Counted from the first letter of the stretch, positions 50,069 through 57,309 are shown. The stretch: DNA of 64,000 nt from Mesorhizobium sp. CA8 (GCF_020164955.1 NZ_JAIUHG010000014.1:1-64000), one strand, 5' to 3'. Translations and numbers: made by a program. The notes: generated from the letters alone by a model not told the origin.

Positions 50069-50111
50069 ATCAGAGTGAGATATCCTAAGTCGGACAAGCA
50101 ATGGAGCATTC

Positions 50112-51143
50112 ATGGCAAAGCGGCCGACCATTAGCGATCTCGCGCGCGTCTCGGGCGTCAGTGTCGCCACCGTCGACAGAGTGCTGAACAGCCGCCTGCC
50201 GGTGCGCGAGGAGACGGCGCGCCGGGTGTATGAGGCCGCCACCGAGATCGGCTACCACGCGGCGGGGCTGATCAAGCAGCGCATGCGCCAGGAATTGCCG
50301 GAATACCGGCTCGGCTTCCTGCTGCTGAGGGGCAATGACGTCTTCTATGGCGATTTTGCCAGGGAGCTCGAGCTGGCGGTTTCGCAGTCGCAACGTTTCC
50401 GCGGCACTGCCGCGATCGACTTCGCCACGTCGCTGGCGCCCGATGAGATTGCGGGCCAGATGCGCAGGCTGGCGGCCAAGTCGAGAGCCATCGCCGTCGT
50501 CGGCCCAGATCACCCGACGCTGACGGCGGTGGTGGAGGCACTGAAGGCGAGGGGGCAGCCGGTCTTCTCCCTGCTGTCCGATTTTGCCGCCGGCATCCGC
50601 GAAGGCTATGTCGGGCTCGACAACCGCAAGGTCGGGCGAAGCGCGGCCTGGATGATCGCCAAGGCCGCCAGGAAGCCGGGCAAGGTGGCGCTCTTCGTCG
50701 GCAGCCACCGCTTCCATGGCCACGAACTGCGCGAGATCGGCTTCCGCTCCTATTTCCGCGAGCACGCGCCGGATTTCACCGTGATGGAGACGCTGGTCAA
50801 CCTCGAGGCGAATGACGTGACGCATGACGCCATGCTCGATCTTCTGGCGCGCCATCCCGATCTTGCCGGTTGCTATGTCGCCGGCGGCGGCATGGAAGGC
50901 GCCGTCTCGGCGCTGAGAACGGCAAACCCGGCGGTTATGCCGGTCGTCATCTGCAACGAGATCAACGCCGTCTCGCGCGCAGCACTTGCCGACAACATCC
51001 TCACCATGGTGATCTCGACGCCGCTCGCCGCGCTCTGCCGGGAACTCCTGGGGCTCATGGCCCATGCCATCGAAAGCGGCGCCGCCAATGCGCCGGGGCA
51101 GACCTTCCTGCCCTTCGACATCTATCTGCCGGAAAACATCTAG
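50112..51143 (+). CDS. LacI-family transcriptional regulator
   Basis: A 343-residue LacI-type repressor. Helix-turn-helix PTISDLARVSGVSVATVDRVLN (5-26), hinge VREETARRVYEAATEIGYH, and a periplasmic-binding-protein-like effector domain of the ribose-binding type (GFLLLRGNDVFYGDFARELE). The effector domain resembles the regulators of inositol or rhizopine transport. It is divergent from mocDEF and upstream of the ABC transporter genes in the same direction. It likely controls both sets through the palindrome at 50044-50068. Confidence 0.88.
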   Translation: MAKRPTISDLARVSGVSVATVDRVLNSRLPVREETARRVYEAATEIGYHAAGLIKQRMRQELPEYRLGFLLLRGNDVFYGDFARELELAVSQSQRFRGTAAIDFATSLAPDEIAGQMRRLAAKSRAIAVVGPDHPTLTAVVEALKARGQPVFSLLSDFAAGIREGYVGLDNRKVGRSAAWMIAKAARKPGKVALFVGSHRFHGHELREIGFRSYFREHAPDFTVMETLVNLEANDVTHDAMLDLLARHPDLAGCYVAGGGMEGAVSALRTANPAVMPVVICNEINAVSRAALADNILTMVISTPLAALCRELLGLMAHAIESGAANAPGQTFLPFDIYLPENI

Positions 51144-51320
51144 TAGCTCCGCCGCAGGAATTTTGATCGGTCGCCCGTTTGCGTTGGCAGGCGGCACGCG
51201 TTGGAGATTGGCCGAAGCGCCCATCGCGTCGATTCGCTCCTTGCTTCGCCATAGTTCGCCATAGAATGACGAGGTTTAGGGCGGCTTCAGCCAATTCCCG
51301 GCGTTTGCGATGGGTCGATG

Positions 51321-51353
51321 TGAAAGAATCCATCAGGCTGATGGATTCTTTCA
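51321..51353. repeat. Perfect 15-bp inverted repeat with 3-base spacer
   Basis: TGAAAGAATCCATCA (51321-51335), GGC, TGATGGATTCTTTCA (51339-51353). No T tract follows. It may be a regulator site, a Rho-independent-like processing hairpin for the LacI transcript, or a small mobile-element end. Confidence 0.8.
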
Positions 51354-51429
51354 TGGCGATTTGCTTCGATTCGGGCCCGGGTTTCGACGATCGGGACCGA
51401 AAAACCGGCCAATCTCGTCGGAATCGCCC

Positions 51430-51464
51430 TTGACGTTTCCAAAACGAAATGGAATAAATATTTC
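51430..51464 (+). promoter_or_regulatory. Promoter and possible IolR site for the inositol/rhizopine ABC operon
   Basis: TTGACG (51430-51435), 17 bases, AATAAA (51453-51458). The -10 is covered by GGAATAAATATTTC, matching the GGAA-N6-TTCC consensus I recall for the rhizobial inositol repressor IolR with one mismatch. A flanking GAAAT/ATTTC repeat adds symmetry. Confidence 0.45.
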
Positions 51465-51631
51465 ACTAACTAGGCTTTTTGGTTCTTTCGTTCCGGAACG
51501 CCTGTGCGAACGGAGGAAGAGGCGTTCCAGTCGAGTTGGGACGCCGCATGGCCGCAGGGAGAGATTCCCCGGGCAAACCGGGGATTCCGGTTCAAATGGG
51601 TGCAGCCGGACACCAAGTGGAGGAGAATAAA

Positions 51632-52573
51632 ATGAAGAAACTGCTTTTGGGCGTCGCGCTTTCGGCGCTGATGTGTTCATCCGCCTTCGCCGCCAAGATC
51701 GGCGTTTCGATGGCCAAGTTCGATGACAACTTCCTGACCGTGCTGCGCAACGGCATGATCGCGCAGGCCAAGGGCATGAGCGGCGTCGAATTGCAGGTCG
51801 AGGATGCGCAGAACGACGTGGCCAAGCAGCTCGACCAGATCAAGAACTTCGCCGCCTCGGGTGTCGACGCCATCATCGTCAATCCGGTCGACACCTCGGC
51901 CACCCAGGCAATGTCGGACGCGGCCGCCGCGGCCAAGGTCCCGCTGGTCTATGTCAATCGTCAGCCGGTCAATGTCGACCAGCTGCCGGACAACCAGGCT
52001 TTCGTCGCGTCGAACGAGGCGGAATCCGGCACGCTCGAGACCAAGGAAGCCTGCCGCCTGTTCAAGGAAGCCGGCAAGAAGGAAGCCAATGTCTACGTGA
52101 TCATGGGCGAGCTCTCGAACCAGGCCGCGGTGCAGCGCACTAAGGACATCGAGGAAGTCATCGCCACGCCGGACTGCAGCTTCATCAAGATCATCGACAA
52201 GCAGACCTCGAACTGGGATCGTGACCAGGCGCAGAACCTGATGACCAACTGGCTGTCGTCGGGCAAGGCGTTCGACGGCGTTATCGCCAACAACGACGAA
52301 AGCGCCATCGGCGCCATCCAGGCGATGAAGGCCGCCAACATCGACATGAAGTCGGTGGTCGTCGGCGGCGTCGACGCCACGCAGGATGCGTTGGCCGCGA
52401 TGCAGGCAGGCGATCTCGACGTGACGGTCTTCCAGGACGCTGCCGGCCAAGGCGCCGGTGCGCTCGATGCGGCGCTGAAGCTCGCCAAGGGCGAAAAGGT
52501 GGAACACAAGGTCTATATCCCGTTCCAGCTCGTCACTCCGGCGAACATCGACAAATTCTTGAAGAAGAACTGA
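51632..52573 (+). CDS. mocB: Rhizopine/ribose-type ABC transporter substrate-binding protein (MocB-like)
   Basis: A 313-residue periplasmic binding protein with signal peptide MKKLLLGVALSALMCSSAFA cleaved near residue 20. The mature domain (KIGVSMAKFDDNFLTVLRNG, GVDAIIVNPVDTSATQAMSDAA, VVVGGVDATQDALAAMQAGDLDVTVFQDAAGQG) is of the type 4 (ribose/inositol) class and matches the rhizopine-binding protein group as I recall it. A perfect ribosome site GGAGGAGAATAAA precedes the ATG. The permease gene is 181 bases downstream after two palindromic repeats, so the binding protein may be made in excess. Inositol is an alternative ligand. Confidence 0.85.
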   Translation: MKKLLLGVALSALMCSSAFAAKIGVSMAKFDDNFLTVLRNGMIAQAKGMSGVELQVEDAQNDVAKQLDQIKNFAASGVDAIIVNPVDTSATQAMSDAAAAAKVPLVYVNRQPVNVDQLPDNQAFVASNEAESGTLETKEACRLFKEAGKKEANVYVIMGELSNQAAVQRTKDIEEVIATPDCSFIKIIDKQTSNWDRDQAQNLMTNWLSSGKAFDGVIANNDESAIGAIQAMKAANIDMKSVVVGGVDATQDALAAMQAGDLDVTVFQDAAGQGAGALDAALKLAKGEKVEHKVYIPFQLVTPANIDKFLKKN

Positions 52574-52584
52574 GGCGCGCCGGC

Positions 52585-52618
52585 GCAATTCCAGGAACGG
52601 TTTTCGGTATGGAATTGC
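52585..52618. repeat. Short RIME-like palindrome (GCAATTCC type)
   Basis: GCAATTCC (52585-52592) and GGAATTGC (52611-52618) around AGGAACGGTTTTCGG. It is a shortened relative of 9409-9450, directly after the binding-protein gene. Confidence 0.65.
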
Positions 52619-52700
52619 GTGAAGACAAACCGCGGGGTGGTGCCGCGACGCATCGGCCTGGCTGAAATCGGCTGCTGGCGAAGCGGCGCCGCTCTGTTCC

Positions 52701-52724
52701 TCTCCCGCCCGACAGGGCGGGAGA
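52701..52724. repeat. Perfect 10-bp palindromic hairpin
   Basis: TCTCCCGCCC, loop GACA, GGGCGGGAGA. Same general type as the hairpin at 5093-5124. It could slow decay of the upstream binding-protein mRNA. Confidence 0.65.
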
Positions 52725-52754
52725 ACGGGGCGCGGTCATTCGGAGGAAGAAGAC

Positions 52755-53831
52755 GTGTCACAGACATCGCATGGCATTGGCGGGTTGAGCTATGACGCCA
52801 AGAAGCGTCCATGGCCGGCCGAGTTCAACGTGTTCCTGGCGCTGGTCATCCTCGTCGTCGCCTTCGAGCTGATCGGCCGCGTTTTCCTCGGCGACAGCTT
52901 CCTGTTCAACACGCGCGAGAATGTGTCGGGCCTCTTCAACGAGCAGCGCCTGCAGATCATCATCCTGCAGGTCTCGATCGTCGGCATCATAGCCATCGGC
53001 GTCACCCAGGTGATCATCTGCGGCGGCATCGACCTGTCCTCGGGCTCGATCGTCGGCGCCACTGCCATGATCGCCATGAGCTTCGCGCAGGTTGCGACCG
53101 TCAACGGCAATCCCAATCCCAAGGCGATGTTCATCGACTATGGCTGGACCGACCTGCCGGTCATCGTGCCGGTGCTGGTCGCGATCGGCTGCGGACTGAT
53201 CGCCGGCCTGATCAACGGCCTGTTGATCGCCTATACCCGCATTCCGCCCTTCATCGCCACGCTGGGCATGATGGTTACCGCCCGCGGCATCGCAAAATGG
53301 TGGTCGAAGGGCCAGCCGATCTCGTTCCCGACCGACAGCTTCGCGGCCATCGGCAAGGGCCTGATGCCTGTCGTCATCTTCATCTCGCTGGCGCTCCTGT
53401 TCCAGCTTATCCTGAGCTATACGAAATACGGCAAGCATTGCTACGCCATCGGCTCCAACGAGGATGCCGCGCGCATGTCGGGCATCAAGATCGCCAACCA
53501 CAAGGTGCTGGTCTACGCCATCGCCGGCATCCTCGCTTCGCTTGCCGCCGTGGTGCTCTGCTCCAAGAACCTCACCGCCCAGGCCGGCATGGGCGTCATG
53601 TACGAGCTCGACGCCATCGCCATGGCGGTCATCGGCGGCGTTTCGTTGTCGGGCGGCCGCGGCTCGATCATCGGCACCGTGATCGGCTCGCTGATCTTCG
53701 GCGTCATCATTTCCGGCTTCACCTTCCTGCGCCTCGACGCCTACTATCAGGAGATGGTCAAGGGCGTGATCATCGTCGGCGCGGTCGTTCTCGATCAATG
53801 GCGCCAGCGCCGCCGCGCGATAGGAGCTTGA
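52755..53831 (+). CDS. Sugar ABC transporter permease
   Basis: A 358-residue permease of the RbsC/monosaccharide type with about ten transmembrane helices. Typical points are VTQVIICGGIDLSSGSIVGATAM and the cytoplasmic coupling loop GKHCYAIGSNEDAARMSGI. The start is GTG at 52755 with GGAGGAAG upstream. The ATPase gene begins two bases after its stop. With the MocB-like protein it imports an inositol-like cyclitol, probably rhizopine or myo-inositol. Confidence 0.9.
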   Translation: MSQTSHGIGGLSYDAKKRPWPAEFNVFLALVILVVAFELIGRVFLGDSFLFNTRENVSGLFNEQRLQIIILQVSIVGIIAIGVTQVIICGGIDLSSGSIVGATAMIAMSFAQVATVNGNPNPKAMFIDYGWTDLPVIVPVLVAIGCGLIAGLINGLLIAYTRIPPFIATLGMMVTARGIAKWWSKGQPISFPTDSFAAIGKGLMPVVIFISLALLFQLILSYTKYGKHCYAIGSNEDAARMSGIKIANHKVLVYAIAGILASLAAVVLCSKNLTAQAGMGVMYELDAIAMAVIGGVSLSGGRGSIIGTVIGSLIFGVIISGFTFLRLDAYYQEMVKGVIIVGAVVLDQWRQRRRAIGA

Positions 53832-53833
53832 CC

Positions 53834-54604
53834 ATGTCCGACATCGTTCTGAAGACCGAAAACCTGACCAAGCATTATGGCGGTGTGCACGCCTTGCAGG
53901 AGGCGAATTTCGAGCTGCGCAAGGGCGAGCATGTCGCCATCATGGGCGACAACGGCGCCGGCAAGTCGACCTTCGTGCGCCAGATCACCGGCGTCGAGCA
54001 GCGCACGGACGGCAAGATCTGGTTCGACGGCAAGGAAGTGAACTTCGCCGGCCCGATCGAGGCACGCGAGGCGGGCATCGAGACCGTGTTCCAGAACCTT
54101 GCGCTGGCCGACGATCTCGACGTGCCGTCGAACCTGTTCCTTGGGCGTGAGAAGGTGCTCTTCAACCTCGGGCCGTTCTCGATCCTCGACCGCAAGGCGA
54201 TGCGCAAGGCGACCGAGGCGGCGCTGATCCGCACGGCGGTGAAGATCCCCAACCTCTCCAGCACCATCCGCCATATGTCCGGCGGCCAGCGCCAATGCGT
54301 CGCGATCGCCCGGACCGCGACCTTCGCCTCCAAGCTGATCATCATGGACGAGCCGACGGCAGCGCTCGGCGTGCAGGAAACCGCGCAGGTCGAAAACATC
54401 ATCCGTACGCTGAAGGAAAACGGCGAGCCGCTGATCCTGGTCAGCCACAACATGCGCCAGGTGTTCGACCTGGTCGACCGCATCGTCGTCTTCCGCCGCG
54501 GCCGCATCGTCGCCAATTTGCGCAAGCAGGACACCGACGGCAACGACATCGTCGCCTACATCACCGGCGCCAAGACCGGACAGGCGGAACTGCAGGCCGC
54601 CTGA
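53834..54604 (+). CDS. Sugar ABC transporter ATP-binding protein
   Basis: A 256-residue single-domain ATPase, unlike the two-domain RbsA (about 500 residues). Walker A GDNGAGKST, Q-loop FQNLALAD, signature MSGGQRQCVAIARTA, Walker B LIIMDEPTAALG, H-loop SHNM. It would act as a homodimer with a permease dimer. The frame extends far upstream in shadow of the permease; ATG 53834 is right after the permease stop. IdhA follows after 78 bases. Confidence 0.92.
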   Translation: MSDIVLKTENLTKHYGGVHALQEANFELRKGEHVAIMGDNGAGKSTFVRQITGVEQRTDGKIWFDGKEVNFAGPIEAREAGIETVFQNLALADDLDVPSNLFLGREKVLFNLGPFSILDRKAMRKATEAALIRTAVKIPNLSSTIRHMSGGQRQCVAIARTATFASKLIIMDEPTAALGVQETAQVENIIRTLKENGEPLILVSHNMRQVFDLVDRIVVFRRGRIVANLRKQDTDGNDIVAYITGAKTGQAELQAA

Positions 54605-54682
54605 CGGACGCCGCGACGGGATCAACCAATCGTCCGCGCCGGCGGCGCGGACAGCTTTCTAAACCATCTCGAAGGATATTCC

Positions 54683-55675
54683 ATGACTCTCCGCTTCGCT
54701 CTTCTCGGCGCCGGTCGTATCGGCAAAGTGCATGCCCGCGCCGTCGGCTCAAATCCGCAGGCAAAACTGGTTGCCGTCGCAGATGCCTTCGAGAAAGCGG
54801 CGACTGAGCTCGCCTCCGCCTACGGCGCCGAAGTGCGCACGATCGATGCCATCGAGCAGGCCAAGGACATCGACGCCGTCATCATCTGCACCCCGACCGA
54901 CACCCATGCCGATCTGATCGAGCGCTTCGCCAAGGCCGGCAAGGCGATCTTCTGCGAGAAGCCGATCGATCTCTCCGTCGAGCGGGTCGAAAAATGCCTG
55001 GCCGTTGTCGAGAAGACCAAGGCCACGCTGATGGTCGGCTTCAACCGCCGCTTCGACCCGCATTTCGCCGCCGTGCGCAAGGCGATCGACGACGGCGCCA
55101 TCGGCACGGTCGAGATGGTCACCATCACCTCGCGCGATCCGGGCGCCCCGCCGCTCGATTATATCGCCCGCTCCGGCGGCATTTTTCGCGACATGACCAT
55201 CCACGACTTCGACATGGCGCGCTTTCTGCTCGGCGAGGAGCCGGTGGCCGTCAGCGCCCATGCCTCGGTGCTGGTTGACAAGAAGATCGGCGAAGCCGGC
55301 GATTTCGACTCGGTCAGCATCATCCTCGAGACCGCATCCGGCAAGCAGGCCGTCATCTCCAACTCGCGCCGCGCCACCTATGGCTACGACCAGCGCATCG
55401 AGGTGCATGGCTCCAAGGGCATGGTCGCGGCCGAGAACCAGCGGCCGGTGTCAATCGAGCTCGCCAACGACAAGGGCTATACACGTCCGCCGCTGCACGA
55501 CTTCTTCATGACCCGTTACATCGACGCCTACGCCAACGAGATCGCGGCCTTTATTGCCGCGGCAACTGCCGGAAAGAAGGCGGCGCCGAGCGGCAAGGAC
55601 GGGCTGATCGCGCTGAAGCTGGCCGACGCGGCCTTGCAGTCGGCCAAGACGGGCAAGACCATCCGCGTCGATTGA
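54683..55675 (+). CDS. idhA: Inositol 2-dehydrogenase
   Basis: IdhA oxidises myo-inositol to 2-keto-myo-inositol with NAD. A 330-residue Gfo/Idh/MocA oxidoreductase with Rossmann motif LLGAGRIGKVHA (7-18), the EKP motif of the family in AIFCEKPIDL, and the catalytic HD in DMTIHDFDMARFLLG. Length and sequence fit rhizobial IdhA closely. In Sinorhizobium, IdhA is needed both for inositol and for rhizopine use, which agrees with the neighbouring transporter and mocDEF. Confidence 0.92.
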   Translation: MTLRFALLGAGRIGKVHARAVGSNPQAKLVAVADAFEKAATELASAYGAEVRTIDAIEQAKDIDAVIICTPTDTHADLIERFAKAGKAIFCEKPIDLSVERVEKCLAVVEKTKATLMVGFNRRFDPHFAAVRKAIDDGAIGTVEMVTITSRDPGAPPLDYIARSGGIFRDMTIHDFDMARFLLGEEPVAVSAHASVLVDKKIGEAGDFDSVSIILETASGKQAVISNSRRATYGYDQRIEVHGSKGMVAAENQRPVSIELANDKGYTRPPLHDFFMTRYIDAYANEIAAFIAAATAGKKAAPSGKDGLIALKLADAALQSAKTGKTIRVD

Positions 55676-55704
55676 AATTTGAATACGGATTGAGGAGCAC
55701 AGCG

Positions 55705-56499
55705 ATGAACGGTTTCGCCGGTCGCAATTCAGAAACGCGCGCCATCGTCACCGGCGGCGCGCAGGGCATCGGCTTCGCGGTTGCGGAAGCCTTGGCGGAT
55801 GAGGGTTGCCGCGCGCTGGCGCTGATCGGCCGCTCCCAGGAAAAGGGCGACAGGGCGGTCGCGGCGCTGAAGAAGAACGGCGTCGACGCCATCTTCATCA
55901 GCGCCGATGTCGCCAAGGTTGCGGACTGCAAGCGCGCCGTCGAGACCGCGATCGAGCATTTCGGAACACTGAACGCGCTGGTCAACGCCGCCGCCACTTC
56001 CGCGCGAGGCTCGCTGGTCGAGACATCGGAAGAACTCTTCGACCAGATCTTCGACACCAATGTCCGCGGCCCCTTCTTCCTGATGCAGGGCCTCGTCGCG
56101 CATCTCCTGGAGCGCAAGGATCCGGGCTCGATCGTCAACGTTCTGTCGATGTCGGCGCATGCCGGCCAGTCCTTCCTGACGCCCTATTCGACCAGCAAGG
56201 GCGCGCTGATGACGCTGACCAAGAATGTCGCGAGCGCTTATCGGCGGAACCGCATCCGCTGCAATGCGGTGCTGCCGGGATGGATGGACACCGAGGGCGA
56301 GGCGATCGTCCAGAAGAAATGGCACGGAGCGTCGGATGACTGGTTGGAGAAGGCCGAGGCCGCGCAGCCCATGGGCCAGCTGGTCAAGCCCGCGCAGCTT
56401 GCCCGGCTGATTACCTACATGCTGAGCCCGCAGGCGGGCGTCATGACCGGCTCGCTGGTCGACTATGATCAGAACATAGCCGGGGTGATCGGGGAGTAG
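55705..56499 (+). CDS. Short-chain dehydrogenase/reductase
   Basis: A 264-residue SDR. Nucleotide motif TGGAQGIGFAVAEAL, NAAATSARG (NNAG-like), and the catalytic set Ser in VLSMSAHAGQ, Tyr-x3-Lys in YSTSKGAL. C-terminal PGWMDTEGEAI. GAGGAG upstream of the ATG at 55705, 29 bases after idhA, so in the same operon. Likely oxidises a cyclitol or its derivative, but the substrate is unknown. Confidence 0.88.
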   Translation: MNGFAGRNSETRAIVTGGAQGIGFAVAEALADEGCRALALIGRSQEKGDRAVAALKKNGVDAIFISADVAKVADCKRAVETAIEHFGTLNALVNAAATSARGSLVETSEELFDQIFDTNVRGPFFLMQGLVAHLLERKDPGSIVNVLSMSAHAGQSFLTPYSTSKGALMTLTKNVASAYRRNRIRCNAVLPGWMDTEGEAIVQKKWHGASDDWLEKAEAAQPMGQLVKPAQLARLITYMLSPQAGVMTGSLVDYDQNIAGVIGE

Positions 56500-56609
56500 C
56501 GGCTGGCTTTGGCGTAACGGCGCGCGGGCCCAAGAGCGCGCATGTCTGCCGGTTGCCGCAGCATTGCCTTTCCCTCATAGTCATAAGTCCGAACACTCAT
56601 GGGGGTGGA
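56500..56609. other. Gap after the SDR gene
   Basis: About 110 bases with no gene and no clear terminator. GGGGGTGGA just before 56610 is a ribosome site for the antitoxin remnant. Confidence 0.4.
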
Positions 56610-56872
56610 ATGATGTCTGCGCCCGAACATACCAGCTGGACTGTCGCCGAGGCAGAAGTCAGGTTCGCGGAGATTATCGAGCGGCGCGGTACGCGCCGCA
56701 GAGGATCACCGAAAACGGCAAACCAAGTGTGCTTGTCGTGTCGGCCGAAGAATGGCTTCGAAGGACCGGGCGAAAGGGTACGCTTGCGGAATTCCTGTTG
56801 GAATCGCCACTGCGTGGTGCCGATTTAGACCTTGAACGTCAACACGACGAACTGCGTGATCTGCCGCTATGA
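56610..56872 (+). pseudogene. Frameshifted Phd/YefM-type antitoxin gene
   Basis: The first 24 or so codons from ATG 56610 read MMSAPEHTSWTVAEAEVRFA, the start of a Phd-type antitoxin. The frame then goes out of phase near 56685-56695, within GAGCGGCGCGGTACG, and the rest continues in another frame as PQRITENGKPSVLVVSAEEW and ends GADLDLERQHDELRDLPL. A one-base deletion explains this. The stop TGA (56870-56872) overlaps an ATG at 56869, the usual ATGA coupling to a toxin gene, but the toxin is missing. Confidence 0.75.
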
Positions 56873-56883
56873 ATCGCTACCTT
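56869..56883 (+). pseudogene. First codons of a lost toxin gene
   Basis: ATG AAT CGC TAC CTT starts in the antitoxin stop and is cut at 56883 by a palindromic element. MNRYL would fit the start of a PIN-domain (VapC) toxin, but this is inference from five codons. Confidence 0.35.
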
Positions 56884-57063
56884 CGTCATCCACGGGCGGA
56901 GCAAGGAGCGAAGCGACGCGCGCAGACCCGAGGATCCATGCCGTTACTTTGAAGCGTCGCGGCCGCGCAGAATTTTGCTAGGGTGCATTCCTCGGCCCAA
57001 GGCACGGAATGGATTCCTTTGGTCTACGCGGTACGCTTCGCTTCCCGCTCCGCCCAAGGACGA
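56883..57063. mobile_element. Palindromic element of about 181 bp (MITE-like)
   Basis: The left arm 56883-56944 (TCGTCATCCACGGGCGGAGC, then AAGGAGCGAAGCGACGCG, ending ATCCATGCCGT) and the right arm 57004-57063, read in reverse (TCGTCCTTGGGCGGAGCGGG, then AAGCGAAGCGTACCGCG, ending ATCCATTCCGT), are about 75-80% identical by eye. The spacer is about 59 bases. No coding potential. It interrupts the toxin gene. Sequences of this kind are, from memory, frequent between Mesorhizobium genes. Confidence 0.7.
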
Positions 57064-57106
57064 AACCGCGAGATTCGGCCATTCCGAATTGGCTCTCATC
57101 AGCCAC

Positions 57107-57135
57107 GTGACAAGCGCCCCCGCATCGATTATATC
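57107..57135 (+). promoter_or_regulatory. Promoter of the aroG leader
   Basis: GTGACA (57107-57112), spacer of exactly 17 bases, TATATC (57130-57135). Transcription would start at about 57142, which is the first base of the leader ATG, so the leader peptide would be read from a leaderless mRNA. Confidence 0.5.
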
Positions 57136-57141
57136 AGGCGC

Positions 57142-57219
57142 ATGATCCACCTGACCGCCTCGTTTTGGTACTTTAGCTACGGTAGCTCGCTGGCGGCGGG
57201 AGGATTGCGCTCGATCTGA
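57142..57219 (+). CDS. Aromatic-rich leader peptide of the DAHP synthase attenuator
   Basis: A 25-residue ORF reading MIHLTASFWYFSYGSSLAAG and then GLRSI, with TGA at 57217. Residues 8-13 are Phe, Trp, Tyr, Phe, Ser, Tyr: five of six are the three aromatic products that control the shikimate pathway. Codons 17-19 (57190-57197, CTGGCGGC) pair with the first arm of the downstream terminator. Only a weak ribosome site precedes it, but a promoter is placed so that the mRNA would begin with its AUG, as is known for trpL in Sinorhizobium. The peptide itself probably has no function beyond ribosome stalling. Confidence 0.65.
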   Translation: MIHLTASFWYFSYGSSLAAGGLRSI

Positions 57220-57270
57220 AAACTCTAGATCGAAAATCCGACAAGCCGCCAGACCTGGCGGCTTTTTTTG
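57174..57270 (+). terminator. Attenuator: antiterminator and Rho-independent terminator before aroG
   Basis: Terminator: AAGCCGCCA (57243-57251), loop GACC, TGGCGGCTT (57256-57264), then seven T in total. Antiterminator: CTGGCGGC at 57190-57197 is perfectly complementary to GCCGCCAG at 57245-57252, so the two folds exclude each other. Other hairpins: AGCTA-CGG-TAGCT (57175-57187) in the leader ORF and TCGATCT/AGATCGA (57211-57233). The pre-emptor (1:2) pairing is not clear; CCGCC at 57155-57159 is a candidate. Confidence 0.65.
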
Positions 57271-57309
57271 TTTCAGCCGGCAGGTCTCCTAAACCAGGAG
57301 CAGAAAGCC

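Larger units (their letters stand above)
51144..51631. promoter_or_regulatory. Control region upstream of the sugar transporter operon
   Basis: A 488-base gap with no convincing gene. It contains the 15-bp perfect palindrome at 51321-51353, a promoter with TTGACG (51430-51435) and AATAAA 17 bases later (51453-51458), an IolR-like GGAA-N6-TTTC overlapping that -10, and a structured leader: CGTTCCGGAACG (51490-51501), a hairpin at about 51531-51556 and TCCCCGG-GCAAA-CCGGGGA (51566-51584). GGAGGAGAATAAA precedes the ATG of the next gene. Confidence 0.5.

Noticed and set aside
56983..57141. Longer reading frame upstream of the aromatic leader peptide
   Set aside because: It would start inside the palindromic element and cross the promoter; the conserved-looking part begins at ATG 57142.
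57142..57300. T-box or other amino-acid riboswitch before aroG
   Set aside because: No T-box sequence or stem I specifier; a coding leader with aromatic codons and overlapping hairpins explains the region better.
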